A stretch of 64,000 nt of DNA from Saprospiraceae bacterium (GTDB lineage: Bacteria > Bacteroidota > Bacteroidia > Chitinophagales > Saprospiraceae), in assembly GCA_016708265.1 (NCBI GenBank), contig JADJGA010000014.1, positions 1 to 64,000 on the forward strand. Direction: 5' to 3'. How positions within the stretch are numbered: position 1 is the stretch's first letter; each line of letters opens with the position of its first letter. The notes under the pieces are model-generated. The model was not told where the DNA came from and ran no database searches. It saw only the letters and a program-made list of their open reading frames with translations. This document shows, piece after piece, positions 1-6,940 of this stretch. The position numbers were made by a program, and so were the translations under genes.

Positions 1-1
1 A

Positions 2-142
2 AGATCAGCAGGCATAGAATTGCTGTTTGACAATGTTTACTTCCGTCAGTTTGAAATCCCATTTGGTATCGGATTTGACTATACTCCTGATGTCGCAGAT
101 GATAAAAATCCTTTCAATATCAGACTGTTGCTGGGGTTTTAA
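2..142 (+). CDS. C-terminal fragment of an outer-membrane beta-barrel protein
   Basis: This is the last 46 codons of a gene that enters from the left edge, ending at a TAA. The residues alternate hydrophobic and polar in strand-like stretches, and the protein ends LLLGF, with the terminal phenylalanine typical of outer-membrane barrels recognised by BamA. That is all that can be read here. It could belong to a surface-antigen/Omp85-like family or any other barrel, and the family cannot be named from this fragment. Confidence 0.55.
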   Translation, partial: RSAGIELLFDNVYFRQFEIPFGIGFDYTPDVADDKNPFNIRLLLGF

Positions 143-160
143 TCAATTACGAATTAATTG

Positions 161-222
161 TTAATTGTCAATTGTTAATTGTCAATTGTTAATTGTCAAT
201 TGTTAATTGTCAATTGTTAATT
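161..222. repeat. 14-bp tandem repeat, about 4.4 copies
   Basis: The unit TTAATTGTCAATTG occurs four times without change from 161 to 216, followed by a partial fifth copy. Each unit contains the palindrome CAATTG, so the array can fold in several registers. It lies between the barrel gene stop and the tRNA promoter, with no sign of coding. Confidence 0.9.
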
Positions 223-266
223 CATGATGGTGATATGGTAACAAGACAGGAAAATTCAATTATTAA

Positions 267-387
267 TAAACCTTATAAACTCCATAAACCATATAAACCT
301 CATAAACTATCTAAACCTCCTAAACTCCCTAAACCCTCTAAACCTCATAAACCTCATAAACCTCATAAACCTCATAAACCTTATAAC
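267..387. repeat. 9-bp tandem repeat, consensus TAAACCTCA
   Basis: This is a degenerate array of 9-bp units. It is perfect from about 342 to 380 and more diverged at the left end. Read on the plus strand it gives a lysine-proline-histidine repeat in an open frame from 193 to 420, but that frame also runs through the unrelated 14-bp array, so I treat it as non-coding. It lies directly upstream of the tRNA promoter. Confidence 0.85.
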
Positions 388-407
388 CATTTCTTTACAA
401 ATATTCC

Positions 408-438
408 TTGGAAATATTGACAATTACTATTATCTTTG
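408..438 (+). promoter_or_regulatory. Bacteroidota-type promoter of the tRNA gene
   Basis: TTG at 408-410, a 20-base spacer and TATCTTTG at 431-438 fit the -33 TTG / -7 TAnnTTTG promoter of the Bacteroidota primary sigma factor. The mature tRNA starts 13 bases downstream of the -7 box. This is the clearest promoter in the window. Confidence 0.75.
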
Positions 439-450
439 CAATCTGAACTA

Positions 451-526
451 CGGGATGTAGCTCAGCCCGGGTTAGAGTACACGTCTGGGGGGCGTGGGGT
501 CGCTGGTTCGAATCCAGTCATCCCGA
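451..526 (+). tRNA. tRNA-Pro (anticodon GGG)
   Basis: A full cloverleaf can be drawn. The acceptor stem is CGGGATG (451-457) with CATCCCG (519-525). The D stem is GCTC/GAGT. The anticodon stem is CACGT/GCGTG (480-484, 492-496) around the loop CTGGGGG, with GGG at 487-489. The T stem is GCTGG/CCAGT (502-506, 514-518) with loop TTCGAAT. The discriminator base is A526. The 3' CCA is not encoded. The gene sits alone, with its own promoter and terminator. Confidence 0.95.
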
Positions 527-536
527 CATGATAATC

Positions 537-573
537 AAAGAGTTGTGAATGTTTTTTTCATAGCTCTTTTTTT
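537..573 (+). terminator. Rho-independent terminator after tRNA-Pro
   Basis: AAAGAG (537-542) pairs with CTCTTT (564-569), extended inward by GTGAA/TTCAT-type pairing, and a run of T follows to 573. It begins 11 bases after the tRNA. Confidence 0.75.
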
Positions 574-595
574 ATTTGCATACAATTTGCATACA
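574..595. repeat. Perfect 11-bp direct repeat ATTTGCATACA
   Basis: Two exact adjacent copies (574-584, 585-595) lie just past the tRNA terminator. Adjacent direct repeats next to a tRNA can be arm-type binding sites of tyrosine recombinases, but no integrase is visible in the window, so the role is open. Confidence 0.7.
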
Positions 596-599
596 GATG

Positions 600-616
600 T
601 TTAGAAACGTTCTAAA
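600..616. other. Perfect palindrome TTTAGAA-ACG-TTCTAAA
   Basis: A 7-bp inverted repeat with a 3-base centre lies 4 bases after the direct repeat. It looks like an operator or a strand-exchange core. It is too short for a terminator and has no T-run. Function unknown. Confidence 0.5.
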
Positions 617-717
617 TAATACTTTTGGCTGCATTTTTATTTATTAGTAGTGTCATCACATCTAATTACTATGACATCAACATTTTCGGCTTCTGGCATA
701 TTAAATTTAATAAGTAT

Positions 718-1446
718 TTATTTCAAATCATCCATTGAAATAATATAGTTATATTTTTCTAAGAGAATCTTGGCTGATAAAAGACCAAGTTCAGAGAAAG
801 GCGAATATTTAATTGTTAATTTCAATAAATCTATTTCTTGCTGCCTTTTATTTTCTTTAGCTTGATCTGTTTTTTTGCTATTGAAAATGCTTTTACCCTC
901 CACTGGTAAATTGATTGTCGATTGAGCGAGTTTAAAAATTGAAAACTGATTAGGATCAAGGTCGAAGGATTTTTGAAAATGGGTTACTGCTTCTTCAAAA
1001 TTATTAACTGAAAAAAATAGACTACCAATTAAATAATGGCAGTCTGATCTAATTGAAATAGAATTTACATTAATTCCGTCTTCATTTTCAAAACCAGCAT
1101 TACTTTCAATTTTTTCTGCTTCATTAATAATTTTATAACAATTTTTGCAATCTTGATAACTACTCTTTTTTAAATCATCCCTTAAGGAAATAATATGTTC
1201 AGGAACTTTATCATTATTTTTATAATCTTGTTTTGATTTTTCTAATCTATCAAGTTTTTCTTGTCCCGATTCAAGGAATTTTAATCCAATTTTTAATTGC
1301 AAAATAGCAAGCCTTTTGTTATCAAAGACTTCATTAGGGGCAAAATGGATTTTAATTCCAAAATATTTAGGTTTAGCCCTACCACAGTTTGAACATTTAT
1401 TTAAATGCTCATCATTAGTAGTTTTACATGAACATTTCCATTCCAT
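718..1446 (-). CDS. Zinc-finger (RanBP2-like) and TPR-like protein, unknown function
   Basis: This is a predicted 242-residue cytoplasmic protein without signal peptide. The first 25 residues hold W-x-C-x-C and C-x2-C, a pattern like a RanBP2-type zinc finger, where W and the four Cys fold around one Zn. Residues about 50-120 are charged and helical. Residues about 135-175 read as one or two TPR units (a pattern like YLIGSLFFSVNNFEEAV, then DLDPNQ). The start follows a clear gap and no earlier in-frame ATG competes. It is a single gene with no partner. Such proteins may bind RNA or protein, but the substrate cannot be inferred from the sequence. Confidence 0.7.
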   Translation of the reverse strand: MEWKCSCKTTNDEHLNKCSNCGRAKPKYFGIKIHFAPNEVFDNKRLAILQLKIGLKFLESGQEKLDRLEKSKQDYKNNDKVPEHIISLRDDLKKSSYQDCKNCYKIINEAEKIESNAGFENEDGINVNSISIRSDCHYLIGSLFFSVNNFEEAVTHFQKSFDLDPNQFSIFKLAQSTINLPVEGKSIFNSKKTDQAKENKRQQEIDLLKLTIKYSPFSELGLLSAKILLEKYNYIISMDDLK

Positions 1447-1487
1447 AGTTTAGTTTTTTTTGTTAAAAGTCTTAAATGAATAAAAAA

Positions 1488-3578
1488 TTATGGACAATCA
1501 ACAGGAACTACTTGCAATGAATTTCCATTCATTTTCAATAGAAAACATTGTCCCTGATAGTTTCTCAGTATTATACCTTTTTCCGGATTGTCAATATACA
1601 ATGCTCCGTTTGATAAATGTAATTCTGATGCCGGTGGATTTTCAGTATTTATCCCAACCTTTGGAAAGTCTTCACATGCATCACCTATGCCGTTGCTATT
1701 CTGATCTGTTTGAAATGGATTTGGAACATTTGGGCAATTATCAGCAGTATCAAACACACCATCACAGTCACTATCTAATAGCTCACATGCATCACCTATT
1801 CCATTATTATTACAGTCAGTCTGGTCAGGATTTATTACATTAGGACAATTATCGCAAATATCACCTCTTCCATCATTATCGGCATCTGCCTGGTCAGAAT
1901 TAAGTGTGTTAAGACAATTATCACATTCATCCCCTATGCCATCACCATCGTTATCAGATTGATCAATATTAACTATCTGAACACAATTATCACAAACATC
2001 TCCGATGCCATCTCCATCATTATCTTCCTGACCTGGATTGGATGTAATCTTACAATTATCGTTCAAATCGAAAAATCCATCATTATCTGAATCCTGACAG
2101 GCATCACCAATACCGTCACTGTTCCAGTCTGTTTGATCAGAATTTGAAGTTCCCGGACAATTATCATTAGGATCAAAATATCCGTCACCATCAGTATCTG
2201 AATTAAAGTCACATTTATCTCCTATTCCATTATTGTTTGCATCTGCCTGATCCGAATTTGAATCACAAGGGCAATTGTCAGTGTTATCAAAAACACCATC
2301 ACCATCTGAATCTGAACCATTGTCACATTTATCTCCTATTCCGTTATTATTGCAATCTGCCTGATCAGAATTTGACACAATTGGGCAATTATCTGTAAAG
2401 TCATTTACTCCATCACTATCAGTATCTGGAGCAGCACCACAGTTTTGTTCAACTTCAGATACCGAATTACAATCGGGAGCATTATTATAGATATTCACTG
2501 AACCGCCTCCTTGCCAAATCCTGTTGCAAATTGGTTCAATAGCACAAGACGATAAAAATGAATTATTTTCAAAAGAAACATTATTAATGTTAATTGGATG
2601 GTCAAATCCTGAAATACTTGATAAAAATGTATTATATTTTATATATAAAGTGCCACAATTTTGAAGATTTTGAAAACCCGAAATATTTGTGAGTAAATCA
2701 AAAGAGCTCAATAATAAATATCCATTAATATTTAACAAATTGTTGAATCCATCTAAATCAGAAACAATGTCATTATTTTCAAATATTAAATCTCCAGTTA
2801 TCGTATTCAAATTATAAAGATCACTTAAATTTGAAATATTACCTCTTAAATAAATATCTCCTCCTATGCTTTGTAAATTTTGAATCCCATTTAATTGTAA
2901 TATTCCAGTTTCATACTTTAATACTGATAAATTTCCACCAATTGTATGTAAACTACTCATTCCTGAACTTGAAAAATTATTAAAAATGTAAAACTCAAAA
3001 TTTCCACCAATTGAATTAAGGTTTGTAAACCCAATAAAATTGGAAACAGTTGGTATATTAATAAATAAATTGCCTCCAATATTGGTTAAGAAATACAATC
3101 CTGAAAAATTTATTAATGGTATATCAGATAAGAATAGTGAACCTCCAATTGAGGTTAGATTTTCGAATCCTGAACAATTAGTCAACAAACTACATTTATT
3201 TATAATCAAAGAGCCTCCAATTGAGGTTAGATTTACAAAGCCAAACAAATTGGACAAATTATTGGAGTTTTGCATGATCAAAGATCCTCCGATACTTGAA
3301 AGATTACTAAATCCAGACAAAGAGGTCAATGAACCTGCATTCAATATCTGCACACTCCCATTAATCTGGGTAATTTGACTTAATCCATTCAAATTGGTTA
3401 TATCATCTCCGGTAATTCCAACATTTCCATCTATAATAGTACAACCGGGATAATCTGTTGGAAATGCATCAACTTGAGCCTGAGTTGTGAATACAATTGC
3501 TACCGGAATGCAGTTTTGAGTGAATGATATTTGAGAAAGAGAAAAGAATAAACATGCAATACTAAATAACCTTTTCAT
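1488..3578 (-). CDS. Secreted protein with receptor-L-like repeats and thrombospondin type 3 calcium repeats
   Basis: The frame opens at 3602, but the ATG at 3578 starts a proper signal peptide (MKRLFSIACLFFSL, then a likely cut after FTQ), so I choose it; the mature protein is about 680 residues. Residues about 45-370 are roughly a dozen leucine-rich units with the recurring patterns 'LTSIGGSL' and 'GFxNL', like receptor-L or internalin-like domains. Residues about 385-630 hold about eight Asp-rich thrombospondin type 3 units (DNCP, then DxDxDGxGDxCD) that in known proteins bind calcium. The last 60 residues (KVGINTENP, ending VPVDCP) form a short conserved-looking tail that is not a classical T9SS sorting domain. 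It is probably a surface or extracellular adhesin-like protein. Confidence 0.82.
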   Translation of the reverse strand: MKRLFSIACLFFSLSQISFTQNCIPVAIVFTTQAQVDAFPTDYPGCTIIDGNVGITGDDITNLNGLSQITQINGSVQILNAGSLTSLSGFSNLSSIGGSLIMQNSNNLSNLFGFVNLTSIGGSLIINKCSLLTNCSGFENLTSIGGSLFLSDIPLINFSGLYFLTNIGGNLFINIPTVSNFIGFTNLNSIGGNFEFYIFNNFSSSGMSSLHTIGGNLSVLKYETGILQLNGIQNLQSIGGDIYLRGNISNLSDLYNLNTITGDLIFENNDIVSDLDGFNNLLNINGYLLLSSFDLLTNISGFQNLQNCGTLYIKYNTFLSSISGFDHPININNVSFENNSFLSSCAIEPICNRIWQGGGSVNIYNNAPDCNSVSEVEQNCGAAPDTDSDGVNDFTDNCPIVSNSDQADCNNNGIGDKCDNGSDSDGDGVFDNTDNCPCDSNSDQADANNNGIGDKCDFNSDTDGDGYFDPNDNCPGTSNSDQTDWNSDGIGDACQDSDNDGFFDLNDNCKITSNPGQEDNDGDGIGDVCDNCVQIVNIDQSDNDGDGIGDECDNCLNTLNSDQADADNDGRGDICDNCPNVINPDQTDCNNNGIGDACELLDSDCDGVFDTADNCPNVPNPFQTDQNSNGIGDACEDFPKVGINTENPPASELHLSNGALYIDNPEKGIILRNYQGQCFLLKMNGNSLQVVPVDCP

Positions 3579-3654
3579 AATGCTGATTTTAAGATAGTTC
3601 AAATATAAAACATAAAATCAACTTTTATTTTAAAATAGGAAACTTTAACACATT

Positions 3655-3777
3655 TTTGGATCAATAAAATTGAATTTTCAGTCCGATCCGATTCAAAAAA
3701 GACTATTTCCGAAGGTCTAAAACTCAATCGTGCTTTTTTTATACGGTTGCGTTCAACAAGTGTTTCATTGTTAGTGA
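3655..3777. repeat. Composite island repeat, partial copy (tail and part of middle)
   Basis: This shares long stretches with the copy at 6411-6645: a block around 'GATTCAAAAAAGAC', a block around 'CCGAAGGTC', and the tail 'ACGGTTGCGTTCAACAAG'. It lies just after the stop of the methyltransferase gene at 3811-4359, that is, at that gene's 3' side. The minus-strand end reads CACTAACAATGAAAC, close to the left end expected of an attC-like site. Confidence 0.7.
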
Positions 3778-3810
3778 CACATCGAATCCTTAGGTGTTTA
3801 GCAAAGTTGT

Positions 3811-4359
3811 TTATAATAGGTATGGGATAAACATTTTACTTCTTTTCATGTATTCAATGTATTTATCTCCAAAGAAATGAATACACTCTTTTTCATCAAA
3901 TATTGCTGTCAAATAAAGAAATAGTGTTGAGATTATAGATACGGCTAATAACTCAAACGAAGTACTTTTTAATAAGATTCCCCAGGTTAGAAAAATTAAT
4001 GAAGAATAAAGAGGGTGCCTTATATATTTAAAAATCCCCTGTTCTATCAATTCAGTCGTTTTTTCAAATTTATAAAGCGATTTTTCATTTCTGTCACTTT
4101 TTGGTTTTCCCATTTTTTTCATAAGAATCACTCCAGTAATAACAAGGTAAGCTGATACTATTAGAAAAATCCATGAAAAAAGCTGATTAATAGAAAAAGG
4201 ATCACTAAACCAATATTTATAGTTAGTAGCGATAAGCCAAATTATACACTCCCAACTGAAGAACCTATAAAATCCATGACTTTTATAGTCAAAAATTGTT
4301 CTTCGGGAGATCAAAATTACAGGAATACTCAATATCAAAAAAATTATTAGCCTGTTCAT
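3811..4359 (-). CDS. Isoprenylcysteine carboxyl methyltransferase-like membrane methyltransferase
   Basis: This is a 182-residue membrane protein with about four to five hydrophobic helices. The C-terminal half has the family signature: RHPLYSS near residue 116, a following WG, E-x-E near 155 (DEKEC), then FGDKYIEYM and a closing FIPYLL. In the ICMT/PEMT family this region binds S-adenosylmethionine in the membrane. The substrate is unknown; bacterial members methylate lipids or small molecules. It lies between two copies of a composite repeat and has no operon partner, so it behaves like a stand-alone cassette. The start MNRLIIFLIL directly forms the first membrane helix. Confidence 0.78.
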   Translation of the reverse strand: MNRLIIFLILSIPVILISRRTIFDYKSHGFYRFFSWECIIWLIATNYKYWFSDPFSINQLFSWIFLIVSAYLVITGVILMKKMGKPKSDRNEKSLYKFEKTTELIEQGIFKYIRHPLYSSLIFLTWGILLKSTSFELLAVSIISTLFLYLTAIFDEKECIHFFGDKYIEYMKRSKMFIPYLL

Positions 4360-4401
4360 ATATGTTCATCATTTGTGTGGTACAGTCTTTTACAATTTTG
4401 C

Positions 4402-4495
4402 CTAACGTTTTAGTGTTTTATTCACCGTTGCATGCAAAAATAAATTTAAAAGACGATAAGATATCAATTTGTAAAAAAATATTAATGTGAGTAAT
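4402..4495. repeat. Composite island repeat, head segment
   Basis: This matches 6411-6505 closely, including 'AGTGTTTTATTCA', 'CATGCAAAAATA' and 'AAAGACGATAAGATATCAA'. On the minus strand its end at 4400-4406 reads GTTAGGC, which fits the attC core consensus GTTRRRY and lies about 40 bases before the ATG of the methyltransferase gene. In the 6411-6645 copy head and middle are contiguous; here about 105 bases separate them. Confidence 0.75.
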
Positions 4496-4602
4496 GCAAT
4501 GATGAATAAAACCAAGTTGAAGCAAGCCTTTTTCTAAAGGTATTCTTTATAATGAACCTTGGGAACAAGATATATTTTAGATACTTACTGTGTTCTAATA
4601 TT

Positions 4603-4675
4603 TAGCAATTCCTCGGCTCAATGAGTGAAAAATTCACATGGATTTTTCAGGCTGAGCCTATTCAAAAAAAGCAGC
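4603..4675. repeat. Composite island repeat, middle segment with extended palindrome
   Basis: It holds the palindrome GGCTCA - TGAAAAAT - ATTTTTCA - TGAGCC between 4615 and 4658, the best paired member of a family also found at 6526, 26488 and 43348. It continues with the 'ATTCAAAAAA' block shared with 3677 and 6560. It lies 3' of the Cdd1-like gene. Confidence 0.75.
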
Positions 4676-4727
4676 GGCTTCATAGTACGTCCTGCGGACG
4701 CTACGAAGCCTTAGATATTAGTGGCAT

Positions 4728-5003
4728 TTATTTTTTGTCTTTCCAAGTCCACCATTTTAGTTTCTCGCTGTCTTGTTTGTTTGTCGGTGTTTCTGCAAAA
4801 TATACGGAACACCTAAAAACATAAAGCAAACATCTGTCTTGAATGCAACCAGCAAATTGGTTTGAGTTGTCAAAAAGTACTTGTGGGTCTTTGCCTTTTA
4901 AGTCGTCAATATGTCTAATACCTAGGTTGTATAAGTCTGTTGCGATAGATTTTCCAACACCCGGAATTATTGTCAATGCTTTTATTGTCTGCGCTGCTGT
5001 CAT
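4728..5003 (-). CDS. Cdd1-like helix-hairpin-helix protein ('pathogenicity locus' family)
   Basis: This 91-residue protein has a helix-hairpin-helix at the start (IPGVGKSIATDL, residues 13-24), then 'DDLKGKDPQ', 'DRCLLYVFRC' and a Trp-rich end 'KWWTWKD'. This is the pattern of the small Cdd1 family, also annotated as mitomycin-resistance-like. Helix-hairpin-helix motifs usually bind DNA, but the role of the family is not established. The start codon overlaps the stop of the VOC gene (TAATG), so the two are translationally coupled. Confidence 0.8.
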   Translation of the reverse strand: MTAAQTIKALTIIPGVGKSIATDLYNLGIRHIDDLKGKDPQVLFDNSNQFAGCIQDRCLLYVFRCSVYFAETPTNKQDSEKLKWWTWKDKK

Positions 5004-5425
5004 TACAGTTTAACGTTGTCGTTTTCGTCAAGTTCCCAAAACGGATTGTAAGCAACTTCAAATAAATGTCCGTCCAAGTCTTTAAAATAACCGCTGTAAC
5101 CGCCCCAATAAACTTTTTGTGCTGGTTTTACAATTGTTGCACCATGTTTTGCAACCGTTTTTAAAATGTCTTCAACTTCTTTTTCAGATTTTGTGTTGTG
5201 TGAAATTGTCAGCCCTGAAAATGTTGTCGATTCGTATGTCAATGTCGTGTCGTCCGCAAGATCATGTCGTGGGTGTAAAGCCAAAATAATTCCTCCTAAG
5301 TCAAATAGGGCTAAACCGTCCAAACTCTTGTCGGACTTTTTCCAACCAAGCCCTTTTTCGTAAAAGGCTAACGATTTCTCAAAGTCGTCAACGCCAAGCG
5401 TTATTAAATTCAGTTTTTGTCGCAT
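5003..5425 (-). CDS. VOC-family (glyoxalase/bleomycin-resistance fold) protein
   Basis: The frame is open to 5482, but the VOC fold begins at MRQKLNLITLGV, so the ATG at 5425 is preferred, giving 140 residues. A beta-alpha-beta-beta-beta repeat is recognisable: 'LITLGVDDFEKSLAFYEKGLGW' in the first half and 'YWGGYSGYFKDLDGHLFEVAYNP' in the second. The terminal E in 'FEVAYNP' is the usual metal ligand. Members act as glyoxalases, dioxygenases or drug-binding proteins; the ligand cannot be told. Its stop overlaps the start of the Cdd1-like gene. The pair interrupts a copy of the composite repeat (tail at 5496-5548 on one side, middle/head at 4402-4675 on the other). Confidence 0.82.
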   Translation of the reverse strand: MRQKLNLITLGVDDFEKSLAFYEKGLGWKKSDKSLDGLALFDLGGIILALHPRHDLADDTTLTYESTTFSGLTISHNTKSEKEVEDILKTVAKHGATIVKPAQKVYWGGYSGYFKDLDGHLFEVAYNPFWELDENDNVKL

Positions 5426-5495
5426 AATTTCTGTCTGTTTATGAGTGTCTGTTGTCTTTATAATTGCCACTAAACTATTCAAAAGTAGAAAACTC

Positions 5496-5548
5496 CAAGT
5501 GCTTTTTTTACACGGTTATGTTCATCAAGGGTTTCATTGTCGGTGATC
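5496..5548. repeat. Composite island repeat, tail segment
   Basis: The words 'GTGCTTTTTTTACACGGTT' and 'GGGTTTCATTGTCGGTGA' match 3735-3777 and 6600-6636. It lies between the SDR gene's 3' end and the VOC gene's 5' end. The rest of the repeat resumes only beyond the VOC/Cdd1 pair. Confidence 0.7.
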
Positions 5549-5619
5549 CAACAGCCTACCCCGTCTAAAGCTGGGAAACCTAAAGTGTTGGCTGCATATC
5601 TTTTCAATTAAAATGGGCT

Positions 5620-6363
5620 CTACCAAGGTATGCGCACACCTTTGTGAACTAACTGTCCATGAGGAAACTGGTCACGGGCAATTGTCACGAGACTAACTAC
5701 TGTACTTGCTCCCTCTCCAACTTCCATTGGGGCAGCATCTGTACCAAGATCAGTCTTTACCCAACCCGGATGTGCTGCAGCAACTGCAATTCCCTTAACT
5801 CCCAGTGTTTTGGATTGAATCTGTGTAAGCATATTTAGACCAGCCTTAGATGTTGAATATCCTATGGTCATGAACGACGAAACATACTGCCACATATTCT
5901 CAGCTGCATCAATAGAGCCTAATTGCGACGAATGGTTAATTACCCTTGCGTCGTCACTAACTGAAAGCAGAGGCACTAATGCTTCTGTAATTGCATAGGG
6001 TGCGATAAGATTGACTTCTAGTGTACGTCGAATCTTTTCGGAATCGGTTGGTTTACCGTCCCATTCTATAGCAATTCCGGCGTTATTTACCAACACGTCA
6101 AGTTTACCATAATTCTTTGCAAGATACCTCGCAAGATTGGCTATATCGTCGGCACTGGTAACTTCGAGTGGCACAGTATGAGCATCGCAACCTGCTGCAA
6201 CAAGCTCTTCAACCGCCCTTGCGCCTGCCTTTTGGTCACGCGCTGTGATTACAACTATATATCCGAGTAAACCTAGTTGACGTGCAATTTCCTTGCCAAT
6301 TCCTTTGTTTGCCCCTGTAATCAGGACTACTTTTCCATTTTTACTTTCCATAGTTTTACTCAT
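5620..6363 (-). CDS. Short-chain dehydrogenase/reductase (SDR)
   Basis: This is a classical SDR of 247 residues with an NAD(P)-binding Rossmann fold. Visible motifs are the glycine-rich TGANKGIG (residues 17-24), NNAG (about 92-95), the catalytic Ser-Tyr-Lys with YSTSK (about 169-173) and HPGWVKTDLG after it. These predict reversible oxidation of an alcohol or carbonyl; the substrate is unknown, though carbonyl reductase-like members share the TGANKGIG form. The start could also be the ATG at 6351. The gene looks richer in G and C than its neighbours and sits between two copies of the composite repeat, both consistent with horizontal transfer. Confidence 0.88.
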   Translation of the reverse strand: MSKTMESKNGKVVLITGANKGIGKEIARQLGLLGYIVVITARDQKAGARAVEELVAAGCDAHTVPLEVTSADDIANLARYLAKNYGKLDVLVNNAGIAIEWDGKPTDSEKIRRTLEVNLIAPYAITEALVPLLSVSDDARVINHSSQLGSIDAAENMWQYVSSFMTIGYSTSKAGLNMLTQIQSKTLGVKGIAVAAAHPGWVKTDLGTDAAPMEVGEGASTVVSLVTIARDQFPHGQLVHKGVRIPW

Positions 6364-6410
6364 TTAATTTATAAATATTTATTTAGATTTTTTGTTTTTA
6401 TCTCCTTTGC

Positions 6411-6645
6411 AGCTAATGATATAGTGTTTTATTCATCGTTCCATGCAAAAATATATATAAAAGACGATAAGATATCAATTTGGTAAAAAATATTAAAGTG
6501 ATTTAGCAATTACTCCGCTCAAGAGTGAAAAATTCTTATTGATTTTTCAGTCTGATCCCATTCAAAAAAGACAATTCCCAAAGGTCGAAATCGCCATAAT
6601 GCTTTTTTACACGGTTGAGTTCAATAAGGGTTTCCTTTTAAAAAT
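6411..6645. repeat. Composite island repeat, complete copy
   Basis: This is the only copy where head (6411-6505), middle (6506-6560, palindrome 6526-6549) and tail (6560-6645) are contiguous, about 235 bp in all. It lies between the SDR start and an AlbA_2-type pseudogene. The minus-strand order is tail, middle, head, gene, the same order as around the methyltransferase gene. Confidence 0.75.
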
Positions 6646-6646
6646 T

Positions 6647-6922
6647 GTCAACAGAACCAAATGGAGCAGGAACACAATCCCATTGATTCCTCTGCAATAG
6701 AAATTTGTGTTGTGTAATACCTAATAATTCTTGCCTGGTGCATCCGCTTCGGTAAAGATATTTTCCCTTAATATTGACCGGATAATGATATTCGTCAACA
6801 ATAATTTCAAAATAATCGCCTTTCTAGGTCTGATATAAGTCCTCATCTGTAATAATACAAATGACATTCTAAGCCTTATTGGTAATAACTTCAAGAGGTA
6901 TAGGTAGTGCAAACAATTTTTG
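6647..6922 (-). pseudogene. Remnant of an AlbA_2 (Schlafen-like) putative DNA-binding/ATP-binding protein
   Basis: One minus-strand frame, interrupted by at least two in-frame stops, reads 'PIPLEVITNKA*N', then 'GDYFEIIVDEYHYPVNIKGKY', 'YRSGCTRQELLG', 'FLLQRNQWDCVPAP'. This is the middle of the AlbA_2 domain family, where 'YYRSGSTNQxLxG' and 'FLLRKQGxxWDGVPVP' are the usual wording. Both ends are missing. A different frame here is open for 75 codons (6721-6948), but the recognisable protein is in the broken frame. The remnant directly abuts the composite repeat. Confidence 0.7.
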
Positions 6923-6940
6923 TTTTTGAGTACAATATAA

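Noticed and set aside
161..387. CRISPR array
   Set aside because: Repeats are head-to-tail without spacers and no cas gene is near.
193..420. Open frame of 75 codons rich in Lys-Pro-His
   Set aside because: It is the translation of the two tandem arrays; no start context or family and the arrays explain it.
1490..1843. Plus-strand frame of 117 codons
   Set aside because: Antisense to the regular Asp-rich repeats of the TSP3 protein; repeats keep the opposite strand open.
3040..3378. Plus-strand frame of 112 codons
   Set aside because: Antisense to the leucine-rich repeats of the same protein; it reflects their periodicity.
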